A stretch of 64,000 bases of DNA from Pristionchus mayeri (taxonomy: Eukaryota > Nematoda > Chromadorea > Rhabditida > Neodiplogasteridae): the NCBI GenBank assembly GCA_036245805.1, contig BTRK01000003.1, forward strand, positions 25,554,685 through 25,618,684, written 5' to 3'. A model generated the notes under the pieces. It had not been told where the DNA came from. It did not search any database and worked only from the letters and a program-made list of their open reading frames with translations. The position numbers and the translations under genes were made by a program. The number at the start of each line of letters is the position of its first letter. Positions within the stretch are counted from its first letter, which is position 1. This document shows, piece by piece, positions 24,526 to 35,534 of this stretch.

Positions 24526-25981
24526 ATGGATCTACTTGAACAACACTGTACTTGTGGAGTATGTCTAGATCTATTCGGTGAGATTGGCCCTACTCCCTCG
24601 ACCCACTCCCCCTCGCAGATTCGAATTCAAACCTCCCTCGGTCTCTCAATTGTGGCCACACTTTCTGTGATCGGTGCATTCAATATCTCAAGGAGAATGG
24701 GGATCGAATGTGAGTTCTGAGAGAAGGGATTCCTTCGTGATTCCCCTGAAGTCTTCTTCAATCCCTTGCAGTCTCCGTTGTCCCTCGTGTAAATCGACTC
24801 AGTATGTCTCCACTTCTCTCCCTGTCAATTATCAGATTCTCGGATTGGCTGATGATCTGAGAACGAAGAGAGAAACTAATCAGAGATATAGTCTTAGAAG
24901 GTATGCCCATACTCCCCTCCAATCTACTCTTTCTCTCAGACCTCACAAAGACGGGATCAAATGTGCTGAATGTTCAGTTCCTCCTCGTATCTCTTCGTTG
25001 AGAGTCTGTCGTAGTTGTGAAGTGAGTCTCTCCGACCCCCCCCCCTCCATCGCTCTATTCCATTTCAGTCTTCTCCTCTCCTCTGTCCTGAGTGTGCAAT
25101 CACTAACCACAACGGTCATTCCTTCCTATCCTATGAGTCATTCCTCGCAGTTGGTTCTTCTTCACTCTAAACGATGCTAATCCATCTCTTTGGCAGAGTA
25201 AAAGAGCATCAGACAATCTGGCGAAGCTTGAATCCTCTTGCGATCAATTCAAAATTCGTTCTCGTGACTTTCCTTTCTCTGGCTGTTCAAATGCAATCGA
25301 AAGACTCAAACTTGTGAGGTTTGCAAGAATGTAATTGAAAGTGTGAATCCTTTGAGAAGTGTGAGAGTCTCTCGGTCTCTCCCTCTCTTCGACTCCTCTC
25401 CACGGAGAATCCATTGGAGGCAGTGAGACAATCGGAGAGATTCATCGAAGTCATCGATCGATCGAGTGATCTCATTGCTCAAAAATTGATCGAGACTCAA
25501 TTATTTTTCGATGTATGACACAGTTTATTTATATAACCCGATTTGAATTACTAGGAGCAACTGCATTCTTTATCCGACAGTGATTGTACAAGGAATAACT
25601 TAGGTTTGAATCTCGAGATAATGCGCCACTCAGAGTTGGTTTGAGGGTCGATTGCTCCTCCAGTTCCTCCCCGAAGGAAATTACCTGCTCAATCTACCCA
25701 GGTTAGAATCCTTTCTCTCCTCTTCCTCCTTCTCTGAATGAATCCATACCTCCTTTCAGTCTCTCAACGATCGATACTCCAGCGGGTTCTCCATTGCCAC
25801 TTCACTTACCTGCATTATCTACATATTCTCTTTTTTTCCTCTCCTCTCAATTTCTTTCCTCTTCATTGCATTAATGTATTTCGTGGTACTCCCATGGTAC
25901 AGTTCTCCATCCCCTACAGAAGATCTCCAGGAAGAAACGTTGCCCAAAGATGGTACTAGTATAATCTCAGCCGAAACTTAG
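24526..25981 (+). CDS. RING finger / B-box (TRIM-like) protein
   Basis: The first exon (24526, ATG) encodes MDLLEQHCTCGVCLDLF, then SLNCGHTFCDRCIQYLKENG and LRCPSCKSTQYVS. Together these form a C3HC4 RING with CxxC, CGHxFCxxC and CPxC. A B-box-like region follows: GIKCAECSVPP, CRSCE, LLCPECAITNHNGHSFL. Then come predicted coiled-coil exons (SKRASDNLAKLESSCDQF; NPLEAVRQSERFIEVIDRSS; DLIAQKLIETQLFFDV) and a proline-rich stretch (SIAPPVPPRRKLPAQ). The proposed stop is TAG at 25979-25981. The RING, B-box and coiled-coil order is the TRIM arrangement of E3 ubiquitin ligases. No NHL or SPRY domain is seen downstream. It starts only 345 bases after the kinase stop on the same strand, so the two could be in an operon, but no trans-splice evidence was checked. 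Exon edges in the coiled-coil part are uncertain. Confidence 0.72.
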
Positions 25982-26267
25982 CTTCAACTTTTGTGCTGAA
26001 TGAGTAATTTTTTGTGTTTCTGCTAAAGAATGAAAACTCTTTCTGTCGATTGTGTTCTTGTGTACAATTAACATTATTTCATCCACAGAAAAGGACGGAT
26101 TACAAGAAATGAATAGCGATGGATGCCGTGATGAGTAGTGGAAGGGGAGTCATAACTGAGTGGGCGGAGTCTCGGAGGGGCGGGGGAATCGTCGAAGGAC
26201 ACTGTTGACAGTTAGTGATCAAGGCTGCAACAATTATTTTATCATCGATCAATGAGAGTAGAAAATA

Positions 26268-27943
26268 TTGGGGTGTCCCAAAAGTTCGTGGAATTTTTTC
26301 TGATTATATCAGGTTGTTGCGAGTCTTGTCGTGTCCTTGCGGTTGAACATTGGAGCGCCTATAGTCCTTATTTCAGCTATCGATAGCATGTAACTAATTA
26401 CTATCGATGAGATATTGGATAGTCTTTCTAGCGCACCTTACTCCGCAGTTGAAGGATCATTAACAGATTAATAGTGCAAGACGAAACACTGCCGACTGAT
26501 ATCACCGACATGCTCGTTTCTACGTTTACTACTGCTCGGAAAAGAGTGATATGGCCAAACGCATAACATATTCATAAACCTCATGACACAGACATTACCA
26601 GGACTTACTAATAGATAGCCAGGCACAAATGCCTTTCTGAAAATTTTTACATATTTCGAAATCAAGCTTGGATGAGAATTCTCGAATACATGTTTTATCG
26701 GTTCATTTTCGTTTCGATGGATCTGGGAATGTACATCAGCCTGAAAAAAACATAGCATGTGAGGTGATTGACTTGTTATTTCAGTTTGGGGTTGGTGGAA
26801 TATTTCCCCGGCAAAATTCCCTTTCAAAATAAAGATCCTCAAATTTTAATGACGAAAACTACCCTATTTGGTAAAATAAGTGATCGCAGCCGACTTAAAT
26901 GGTAGGCATATTGGGCTTATCTGAACAAGCAACCCTTCCTCTATTAACATTTCACAAGAAATAGTTCAGAAGTCGCTAGTCGTTTTTAGGCTATGATAAA
27001 TTTGGAACATATTTTTATCACATTTTCACTCAAAATAAAATTCGTGAAATTTTCTGGTTTTCTATAGGGGCTTCACTAGGGGTAACTACATGGCTATGGT
27101 GCGCATGTATGCACCTAACATATATTATGAGGCCAGACAACATACATTCCAGAGAAGCGAAATCGGTGTAGTTACGCACGCGATAAGACTTTCGCAACAA
27201 CCTAATATTTTCTCGCGAAGTAAAAGTCAAGAAAACTAATTATCGATCATATCTATTATAGCTGGACCTGCAACATTTTTTGCGCAGGATATTTCATTAA
27301 ATGATTACCAAGTGATGATGAAATAGTCCAAAATTCGCGTTTTTAGGACCCTGTTTAAAAAAATATAATTTCATTTTCTTTTAAGTTTCAAAACTCTAGT
27401 TAATAGTGAATTAGAAGCAGCTACCATACTTTCAATTAAACCTATAAAATTGTATCTTTCTGCATTGGCGGCCGAAAAACATCGAAACTTGTGATTTTTA
27501 TCTTGTCGAGGGAAAGCCGTTTTCGTAATTCTTCAAATTTTCATGGCTGTTTGCTAGTCAATCGGCCTAATTTTAAAATGTAAATTCGTTTTATATTATG
27601 TATTGCATTTTGAAACTTTTGTTGGTATCGAAATCGATGAAAATTTTTAAAACACGTTGAAATTTTCAATTTTCCTAATCGCGATTCGGAAGGCCAGAAT
27701 AGTGTCCAGGTAGTTACTTTGCAACTACAAAGCTATAGGAAAGAATTTCACGTTTTTTTAATTTTTTAAATATTTTTGAATCGCACTATTCTTGTAAACT
27801 TGAAGATTTCTAATTTGTGAAGCTCGGAAATTGTAGAGCACTGATTGATCTACTTAATGCTACGTAATATTAGGCAGTAAGAGTTATCACTTCAAAAATA
27901 AAAATTTTCGAAAAAAATTCCACGAAGTTTTGGGACACCCCAA
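26268..27943. mobile_element. Non-autonomous mariner-like element
   Basis: The left end TTGGGGTGTCCCAAAAGTTC matches the right end as an inverted repeat (ACTTTTGGGACACCCCAA with one extra difference), continuing through GTGGAATTTTTTC. TA flanks both ends (26266-26267, 27944-27945). The 1.68-kb interior is AT-rich with no intact transposase frame and no recognisable catalytic blocks. The ends and the TA target are typical of mariner elements. It lies between the RING gene and the EB gene. Confidence 0.75.
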
Positions 27944-28028
27944 TAAATATATCATTGATACTACTCGGAACGAACGAAAGATGCCCAGCCCGTAATAGAA
28001 GTATCTCTCTCGCTCCCTCTCTAACCGA

Positions 28029-31000
28029 TCATCCGAAGGTGCTTCCACAGCATACGAATTGGTTGGCAGTAGAGGAGTGCTGGCAGACTCGACCAGAGGA
28101 GCATCCTTGCAGCAGGCAGTTCTTGGGAGAACCAGAGGGAAGCAGTTCCACTGATTGACCAGAGGGACACAACCCTGCAATGGGCAATGAGCAACCTAGG
28201 ATGAAGCTGAGGGGAAAAGAGAGAGAGAGGGACGGGATGGGATGACCTACCTGATCCTCCACTCGTGTTTCGTGGACGACAACACACATATTGCTGTTGA
28301 GCTACCTGAAAGAATCCATTGTTTTTGTTCTTACTGTAACAGATGGTGGAGACTGTAGATGGGAGAGATGGAAGAGATCACCTCGCAGACTGCATCAGCA
28401 GGACACAATTGAACTTGGCAGTTGATGGGAACTCCATTGGCCATCGCCACTTCTTTGTTCGGATCATTGCATCTGAGATCAGAGGAGGAACCTGAGAAGA
28501 GGGAGAAATGAGAGAGAAAGAGAGGATGATGGAATGGAGACTCGCCCTGAGTGCATCTTCCCAGTGCGCAGCTTGCACCTGATGGACACTGCTCGTTGAT
28601 CTGGCATGATCCGCCGATTCCCACCTGAAAAGGAGACAGATACGGTAGGAATACCGAAAAGGAGACAGATACGGTATAATACCGATGGATCGACCACCGA
28701 CCATACTCAGACAGGCTCCACTAGGAGACATCACTTGACCAGTGGGACAGTTATTCACCGACGTCTGAAAGGACGAAATGAACTTGGGAATGGGATGGAA
28801 TGATTGGGGAGAGAATAGAAGGGAGTAGCTGACAGTCTTCCTGCAGACTCCATTCACTGGTGAGTATGCGAAGGGACACTTGCAGGAAGAGGAAGAACAC
28901 GCTGAGTACCCCATGCATTGCTGAAGAGAGAGAGAGAGAGAGATGAGGAAGGAGAGGGCGAACGAACGGGAGTAGAGGAACAGAACTGATTCATATCCAC
29001 CAGTTGGAGACACTGCCCATTCGTGGAACTGGAAGGAAAGATCAAAGATCGAGTGGGGGGAACGGATGACTCACACTGTCAATCCACTGCAAGTGGGGAA
29101 GATCCCGGCAGAGAGACACGCCTGGCCGTTGAATGTGAACCCGAAGTTGCATTGGCATCGATTGGAGAGGCAGTTCGCATTGTCTGGATTGATCTTTGAT
29201 CTCTCAAAGGGAAGGATGGTGCTGACTGATGCACTGTTGCTGCACATTGCACTGCTGTCCAATGGAGACTGTGTCGTAGCACTGACCAGCGACTGAGACC
29301 TGTGGAGAAGGACAAGTGATCACTCGTCAAGGGACTAGAGCGAGAGTATTCTCGACTATCTCTCCATTCTATTCATGATCAGTTTCCGGTTATTATTCAG
29401 TGAAGTAACACCCAGGAGAGGCTTCGTATGAAGTGTAGAAAGTGAGATGACGGTCCTTCTGCTACCTGATACGTCTTGCACTGTCCGTTCCCGTTTCCAT
29501 TCTGGCAGACGAAATTGAAGCATTGTCCTCCCCCGATGCACTGTTGAGAGACCTGGAGAGATCAAAGATCATAGAGGAGAGGAACTCTCTCCCACTTGAC
29601 ATTGCTGACCGGGCTGCACGAGATTGTAGCAGACTCCGTTGACGAGAACCTAAAGAGAGAGGGAGATAGAGGGGGGACTTCCTCTCCTACCTGAGTGATT
29701 GCGTTGCAATTGTCTCCTCCTGTGGTCGCATCCACCAGACAGTACCCATGCATCGAGTATCTCTCCATCGGACACGTGCATAGCTAGATGACGCAGAGAT
29801 CAAAGATCACTCGAGGGACTCACCTGGTTGATGCATGTCGACCCTCCCACGCACTGTTCCGTTCCCACGCAAGACTGACCCACCACAGAGAACGTCACGC
29901 ATTGTCCATTCACTCGCGCCTCGACGATGGAGATTATCGACTGATGAGACCTACCTGACCTACCTGAGTGAGCCCGCATCCAATGGAAGTGCCAGGCTGC
30001 ACGCAGTACCCAGAGAGAGCTTGCCTTAAGAGTATTATGAATACAACGAAGAGGGTCGTTGGTTGTACATGTTAGTGGCTGCACAGGAACAGATGGAATT
30101 GAGACAATTGGAATTGTCGATGCATTGGAGGGAGGATTGACACTGGAATCCAGGAGAGACGAGAGAGAGACACTGGCCATTCACTGAGACCTACAGGGGA
30201 GATTAGGAGGAGGGGTAGGGGAAGACCTACTTGTCCCCTCTGGCAGGATGAATCCCCAGATCGAATGCAACTAGAGAGCACTTGCTGGTATCCGAAGGCA
30301 CATTGACACATCTGAGAGTAGAGATCAATGATCAACCGAGGGAAGATGTAGTACCCCGTTGGTGCACTGGGTGTTGTCTCCACACTGGGCGGCTTGTTGG
30401 CATTGGCCTCCAAGGGGAGACTTGGAGACACACACTCCATTGATGAGTACCTGAAGGGGAAGAGGGCATGAGGATGGGGGGGGGAGGACTGACTTGTCCA
30501 TTGGTACATCCTCCTGTCGTCCCTCCCGTGGGCACGCAGTATCCATGCATGGAGGTGCGGCCAGAGGGACAAGTACACACCTGGAAGAGAGGTTCAGTCT
30601 GAGGAACTCCCACTGCACGTCATTCCACACTTCTGCAATGATTCTCCCTACGAAAGGGAACGCAGTCACTCTCTCAGAATGACTCGCCATGTTGGTGCAG
30701 GTCGCTCCAGCTACGCACTGTTGATTAGCCTGGCACTGTTGACCAGGAGAAGCCAGACTAGCGCATTGACCATTCACTAGAGTCTGCAAGGAACATCTCC
30801 ATTATGCACTCGAATCAGGAACTGGCGAAAGGAAAGATGGATCTCCGACCTGAGTGTTACTGCACCCATTGACGGGAGTGACACAGTAACCAGACACGAG
30901 TACTCTGGAAGGGAAGGACATTCTTCCCTAGAGGGAAACACTCACGATCCAACATTCGAACAGGAACACAAGTTATTCGAGCAAGTGGATGAGTCGAGAC

Positions 31001-33914
31001 ACTGGGCCGTCGCCTGAGGGGAAGGCCATCGATCGATTCCCTCTGAGACCGTACCTGGCAGGAAGTACCTGGTGCCGCCAGTGATATGCACTGTCCGTTC
31101 ACTTGCACCTGGGAGGAGAGGAGAGGATAGGGGATGATCTTTGATCTCTAGTACCTGTCCGGTCTGGCATGGATTGGAGGGAATAGATGAGGAACCGATA
31201 CAGTACTTGTGCATCTCAGTCATTCCGGAGGGACACGTGCACACCTGTGGAAGGTCAGAGAGGGAGTCAGGGGGAAGGGGGGGATACCGAATTGACACAC
31301 GTAGATCCAGAGACACATTGCTCATTCGCCTGACAGGGGGAACCCGGCTGGGCGAAAGTCAGACATTGATTGTTCACTCGAATCTCAATTGATCTTTGAT
31401 CTCTTTCTCCCCTTCTCTCTCAACCTGTGTCTGAGAACAGCCTGAACTCGGAGTGAGACAGTAGCCATTGATGATCTGACTGAGAAGGGAGGATTACTCG
31501 AGAAGGGAGAGAAGGGAGAGGGAAGAACGAACGCATTCGAATTGGAGCAGAGACATCGTTGATTGATGCAGGAGGAAGAGTCGATGCATTGGAGGGAAGA
31601 CTGGAAGGGCGAGTTCCCCTCTCCCTCTCTCTTCTTCTCACCTGACATTGACTGCCTGGAGCAGCGAGAGAGAGACACTGTCCATTCACTTGCACCTGCA
31701 TCCATCTCCATTCCCAGAAGGAAGGACTCTCCCTACCTGCCCCTGCTCACATCCTCCAGAAGATCCTCCCACGCACTGCCCATTCTGATTAGTGTATCCA
31801 GACTGACATTGACACGTCTGCCATCTTCTCATTAGTCACTGAATAAGAAGAGATTGAGTTCACCCCTTGGCAGATTGAATTGGCGGGGCATTGTTGGACT
31901 GCCTGGCAGAATGCTCCCAGTTGAACGGAGTTGAGACACTGGCCATTCACGGACACCTGAGTTCCTCTCTCTCTCATTGCTCTCTTCCCTTCCCTCACCT
32001 GCCCCACGGCACAGTTGTTTCCTCCATTCGAAGTGATACAGTACCCATTCATGGAAGTGGTTCCTTGGGGACACGAACATGTCTGAATGGCCACTTGATC
32101 GATTGTTAAGGGGAGGGAACTGACGGCGGAGAGACAGGTCGATCCTCCCAGACACTGCTCACTCGATTGGCAGGGAGAACCAGGGACGGAGTACGAGACA
32201 CACTGGTTGTTCACTCGGGTCTCAACGGCAATTATCACTCTCACAGATCATCCCTTTCCCTCGATAAATATGAGCATATACTTGAGTATTGGCACATCCG
32301 AATACGGGGACGAGACAGTAGCCATTGATAGACTGACTGAGAGAGGGAAGGGGATTAGACAAGGGACTATGGCACTCACGCTCCAGAGCTGGTACAGGTA
32401 CACACGGAGTTGGAACACGTGGATCTATCGATGCATTGGAGGGGAGAGACACACTGATTGCCTGGAGCTGAGAGAGAAACACACTGTCCATTGACGGAAA
32501 CCTGAGGGGGGGGGGTATTGCATCATGACTACTCCATCCTCACTTGGCCAAGTGAACATTGAGATGACTGGGTAGGATTGGGTATACAGTATCCATTCAT
32601 AGGAGACAGATTGGAGGGGCAAGTGCACATCTGAAAGGATACTGTTGAGAATACGATTAATTGGAAGAGAACCCTACGTTGACCACACAAGTCGCTCCTC
32701 CCACACATTGGCCATTGGATACGCATTGCTGGTTCACTGCAGCGTAGGTCATGCAGATACCGTTTACGAGGGTCTGGATTATCGATTGAGCTTATATGAT
32801 ATCTCGAGCTACCTGTGTCTGTGAGCATGAAGTGGAGGGAACGATACAGTAACCATTATTGATCTGTCTGAAAGAAAGAAACTGAAGAATTGGAGATAAT
32901 GAGAAGGAAGTACGCGTTGAATGAAGAACAGGTGCAACGTTGATTGGTGCAAGTGGAAGAGTCGAGACATTGTTGGGATGACTGGAAGGGGAATGAGAGG
33001 GAGGAGGAGGAGGATCACTCCACCTGACAAGGAGACCCCGGAATGGCGAGGGAGAGACACTGGCCATTCACTTGCACCTCAACTACATCATCACTAGGCA
33101 GTCCCAAATGACGTCAGACCTGTCCTAACTGGCAGACTCCTGCCTGCTGCTGCAACACTTGCTGCACTCTACAGACCATTGATCCATCCGACCCCCTCGA
33201 CAACTGCTGTCCGAAGAGACATGAACACGTGGAGTTGAGACATCGAGCAGAGTCTGGAGAGAAGGGGAAGGGAGGGGGAGCTGGGGGGGAGGTACTTCCA
33301 CAATCAGCATCTACCGTACACCCAGTGTCCCCAGTAGGTAGGTCACTCTCCTCATAGCATCGACCTCCGAACATGAATTGTCCATCGGGGCAGAGAAGAG
33401 AAGAGACTGGAAGATACTCTGATCACTTCAATCGTTGAGTCATTCTTCTGCTCTCGTGAACTGCGACTATTGGGATTGTGCAATCGGAATAATTGAAGGA
33501 AGGAGAGGCAAATGAGGGGAGTTTCCACCATTTGCACAACTGTCGAATGGGGGGAAGGATGGATGTATTACTCACCAATGCAACAAATCTGCTGAGATTT
33601 AGAAAAGAGCGGATTGCTTACGATTTCACATGAACCTCAATGGAATTTGGATGACGAAGGGGGAATTGAAATGGTGATTCGAAAGATGAGAATGTCCATT
33701 CTCTCACCGACATCTCCACACACTTGGGCACTCGTAGAATTTGTGCATTGTAAATATCCACTGCTTGAAGGAACGGCTACTCTCCCACTGGGACACGGAA
33801 GAGAGAGAACTGAAGAGGAGTCGATGGAGGAAGGAGACCTTCCTAATCGATTTATCATAATTGGAGTAGCTTACCATTGGAGAGGACAAGAGTGGATGCG
33901 AGAAGAATCCTCAT
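28029..33914 (-). CDS. Secreted multi-EB-module cysteine-rich protein
   Basis: The start exon 33914-33875 encodes a signal peptide (MRILLASTLVLSN). A lustrin-like Cys block follows (LPCPSGRVAVPSSSGYLQC). About 15 copies of a roughly 50-residue EB-type module come next, each with the core VNGQC, a PG or similar turn, then QC, S.C and usually C.C. Examples are VNGQCLSLAAPGSQC (about 31690), VNGQCISLAAPGTSC (31090), VNNQCVSYSVPGSPCQ (32210) and SLQCIDSSSCINQRCLC (31580). Alternate modules add CTCPSGMTEMHKYC-like segments. Nearly every module is split by one or two short introns. The last exon encodes a lustrin-type end (CPSGQSVELLPSG ... FVCCGSTFG) and stops at 28029. EB modules are nematode-enriched extracellular domains of mostly unknown function. 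The protein is probably secreted to cuticle, pharynx lining or matrix. Exact exon count was not resolved. Confidence 0.85.
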
Positions 33915-34151
33915 CGATTCTATTTCCTCACTACGAATTCTCCTCAGCTTCGATTCCCTATATCTATCATTTCCCCCCTTCCTCTTCTCTTCCGTTTATT
34001 CAGCCTTCCCTTCAATTCCATCCTTTCCAACCACTGGAATGCATTCACTCTGTGATCAATTTGTAGTGGAGAGAAATTTGATACTTGAGAATGTTCAGAT
34101 ATCATTTTTGCTAATTTCAGAATAATTTGTTCAATATGGGGTCCACGGGGT

Positions 34152-34391
34152 GTCCTCCCATTCCATATCACCCGGGTTCGATTCCCGGTCGTGACACCGT
34201 CTCCGCACCACCAAAGCGCCTACCCATTGTGGACGGGGAATTGGTAGTCGTGACTAGATCACGCAGGTAAATAGGTCTGGCGAAAGGTGGGCGCTCCAGA
34301 CTGAATCAGCCCAAATTGACACTGGCCTAGCAGTGTTTTCCCGCGAGCCCAGTCTCGAAGACGGGATGTACCTTTACCTTTTACCTTTACC
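34152..34391 (+). mobile_element. tRNA-derived SINE with 10-bp target duplication
   Basis: TCCACGGGGT is duplicated exactly at 34142-34151 and 34392-34401, bounding a 240-bp insert. Near its 5' end is a pol III B box in a T-arm-like hairpin (CCGGGTTCGATTCCCGG, about 34173). It ends in a simple-repeat tail of ACCTTT units, typical of SINE 3' ends. The A-box half of the tRNA head seems missing, so the copy is probably 5'-truncated and inactive. Confidence 0.8.
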
Positions 34392-34401
34392 TCCACGGGG
34401 T

Positions 34402-35534
34402 CCAAATTCAATCATTCTCATTTTTTTCTGTAGTTTGAGTCCTAAGTGCTAATTTACGACTTCATAAAAAAAAACCGAAACCATGTGAAATGAAAATATC
34501 AATTTTAAAAATATAGATAGTACCGTACGGTCTCCCCCAGCACGGGGGTTCAGGTGGTGAACAAAAAGTCGGACCTCATTTTTCAAATGAAAAATGGGAC
34601 ACGGTAGGACGCGGGCTACCGTAGTATATCGTCTCCCTAGATCGCGTGATCTCTCGTCGGTCAGAGAAAGTGAGAGAGCATGTGGCGCGCTTGCACATCG
34701 AAGGGAGGAAGCGAGGGTGTAGGGGGAGGGCGCGCTCTAGTCGCCGCGGGTTAGAAAAACGCGAGGGGAGGGGAGAGAGAGCGTGGTCCGTCCCCTGTGC
34801 AATTGCGTTGCACTGAGGCCGCGCCTGTGAGCCCTCGTGCCCAGCCGGACGCGGCGGGTCGCAGTAGGTCGCATCACTCACAGAGAGCCTATAACGTGTG
34901 TATTTGTCGCTGAATTTTCGGTGTAGGTTCTTCTCACAACTTAGGGATCCAAAGTGCTTAAAAATGAGCATATTGATAAAATTGTCCGTACGTCGAAGGC
35001 TGCTTTTTTGCTCCATATATCTCTACTGACCCAGAAACCATTTATGTAGGCAAATAAATTATTGCGGGTACATATGTTCATACTCCCAGAAAGCTAAATT
35101 ATACTGTATTATACAAAATTCGAAAGTTTTGTTTACTTTTTAAAATATTTTCTCACATGTAGAAATTCGGTGTCTATGAGTGAAAATGCGTCTGAAAATA
35201 TATATATGCTATGCTTCTGAGATATCTCAATGAAGGGTTTCTCATAAAATAAATCAGTTGATGGTAGATAATTTAAATTTGGCCGGGTTACAGTAATTTC
35301 CCAACCTATATTGATATTTCCTACTGTTTTTTTAAAATTACTTGGAATTGTTATCGCTGCGATTTTTATTGTTTTTAAGTACGTTGATTGCAGCAAACTG
35401 CATGACTTACGATTCTAGCCTGATCTCTTTTCGCGTTCCCGAATAATTCCTTTCAAACGTTGTTTGCAGCATGTCGGCAAGTAGTCCTTCCCTTCCCTAA
35501 AGTTTATGGCATTTCAGGTCTGCTGTCCTGTGGA
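34402..35534. other. Spacer upstream of the SUN gene, with a GC-rich repeat-like block
   Basis: The block at about 34530-34880 is much richer in G+C and CpG than its surroundings (for example GTGGCGCGCTTGCACATCG and GACGCGGCGGGTCGCAG). It has short inverted stretches such as CCCCCAGCACGGGGG and CATTTTTCAAATGAAAAATG. It resembles an inserted repeat but no end sequences were defined. The remainder to 35534 is AT-rich and ends with an acceptor-like ggcatttcag 17 bases before the SUN start. Confidence 0.4.
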
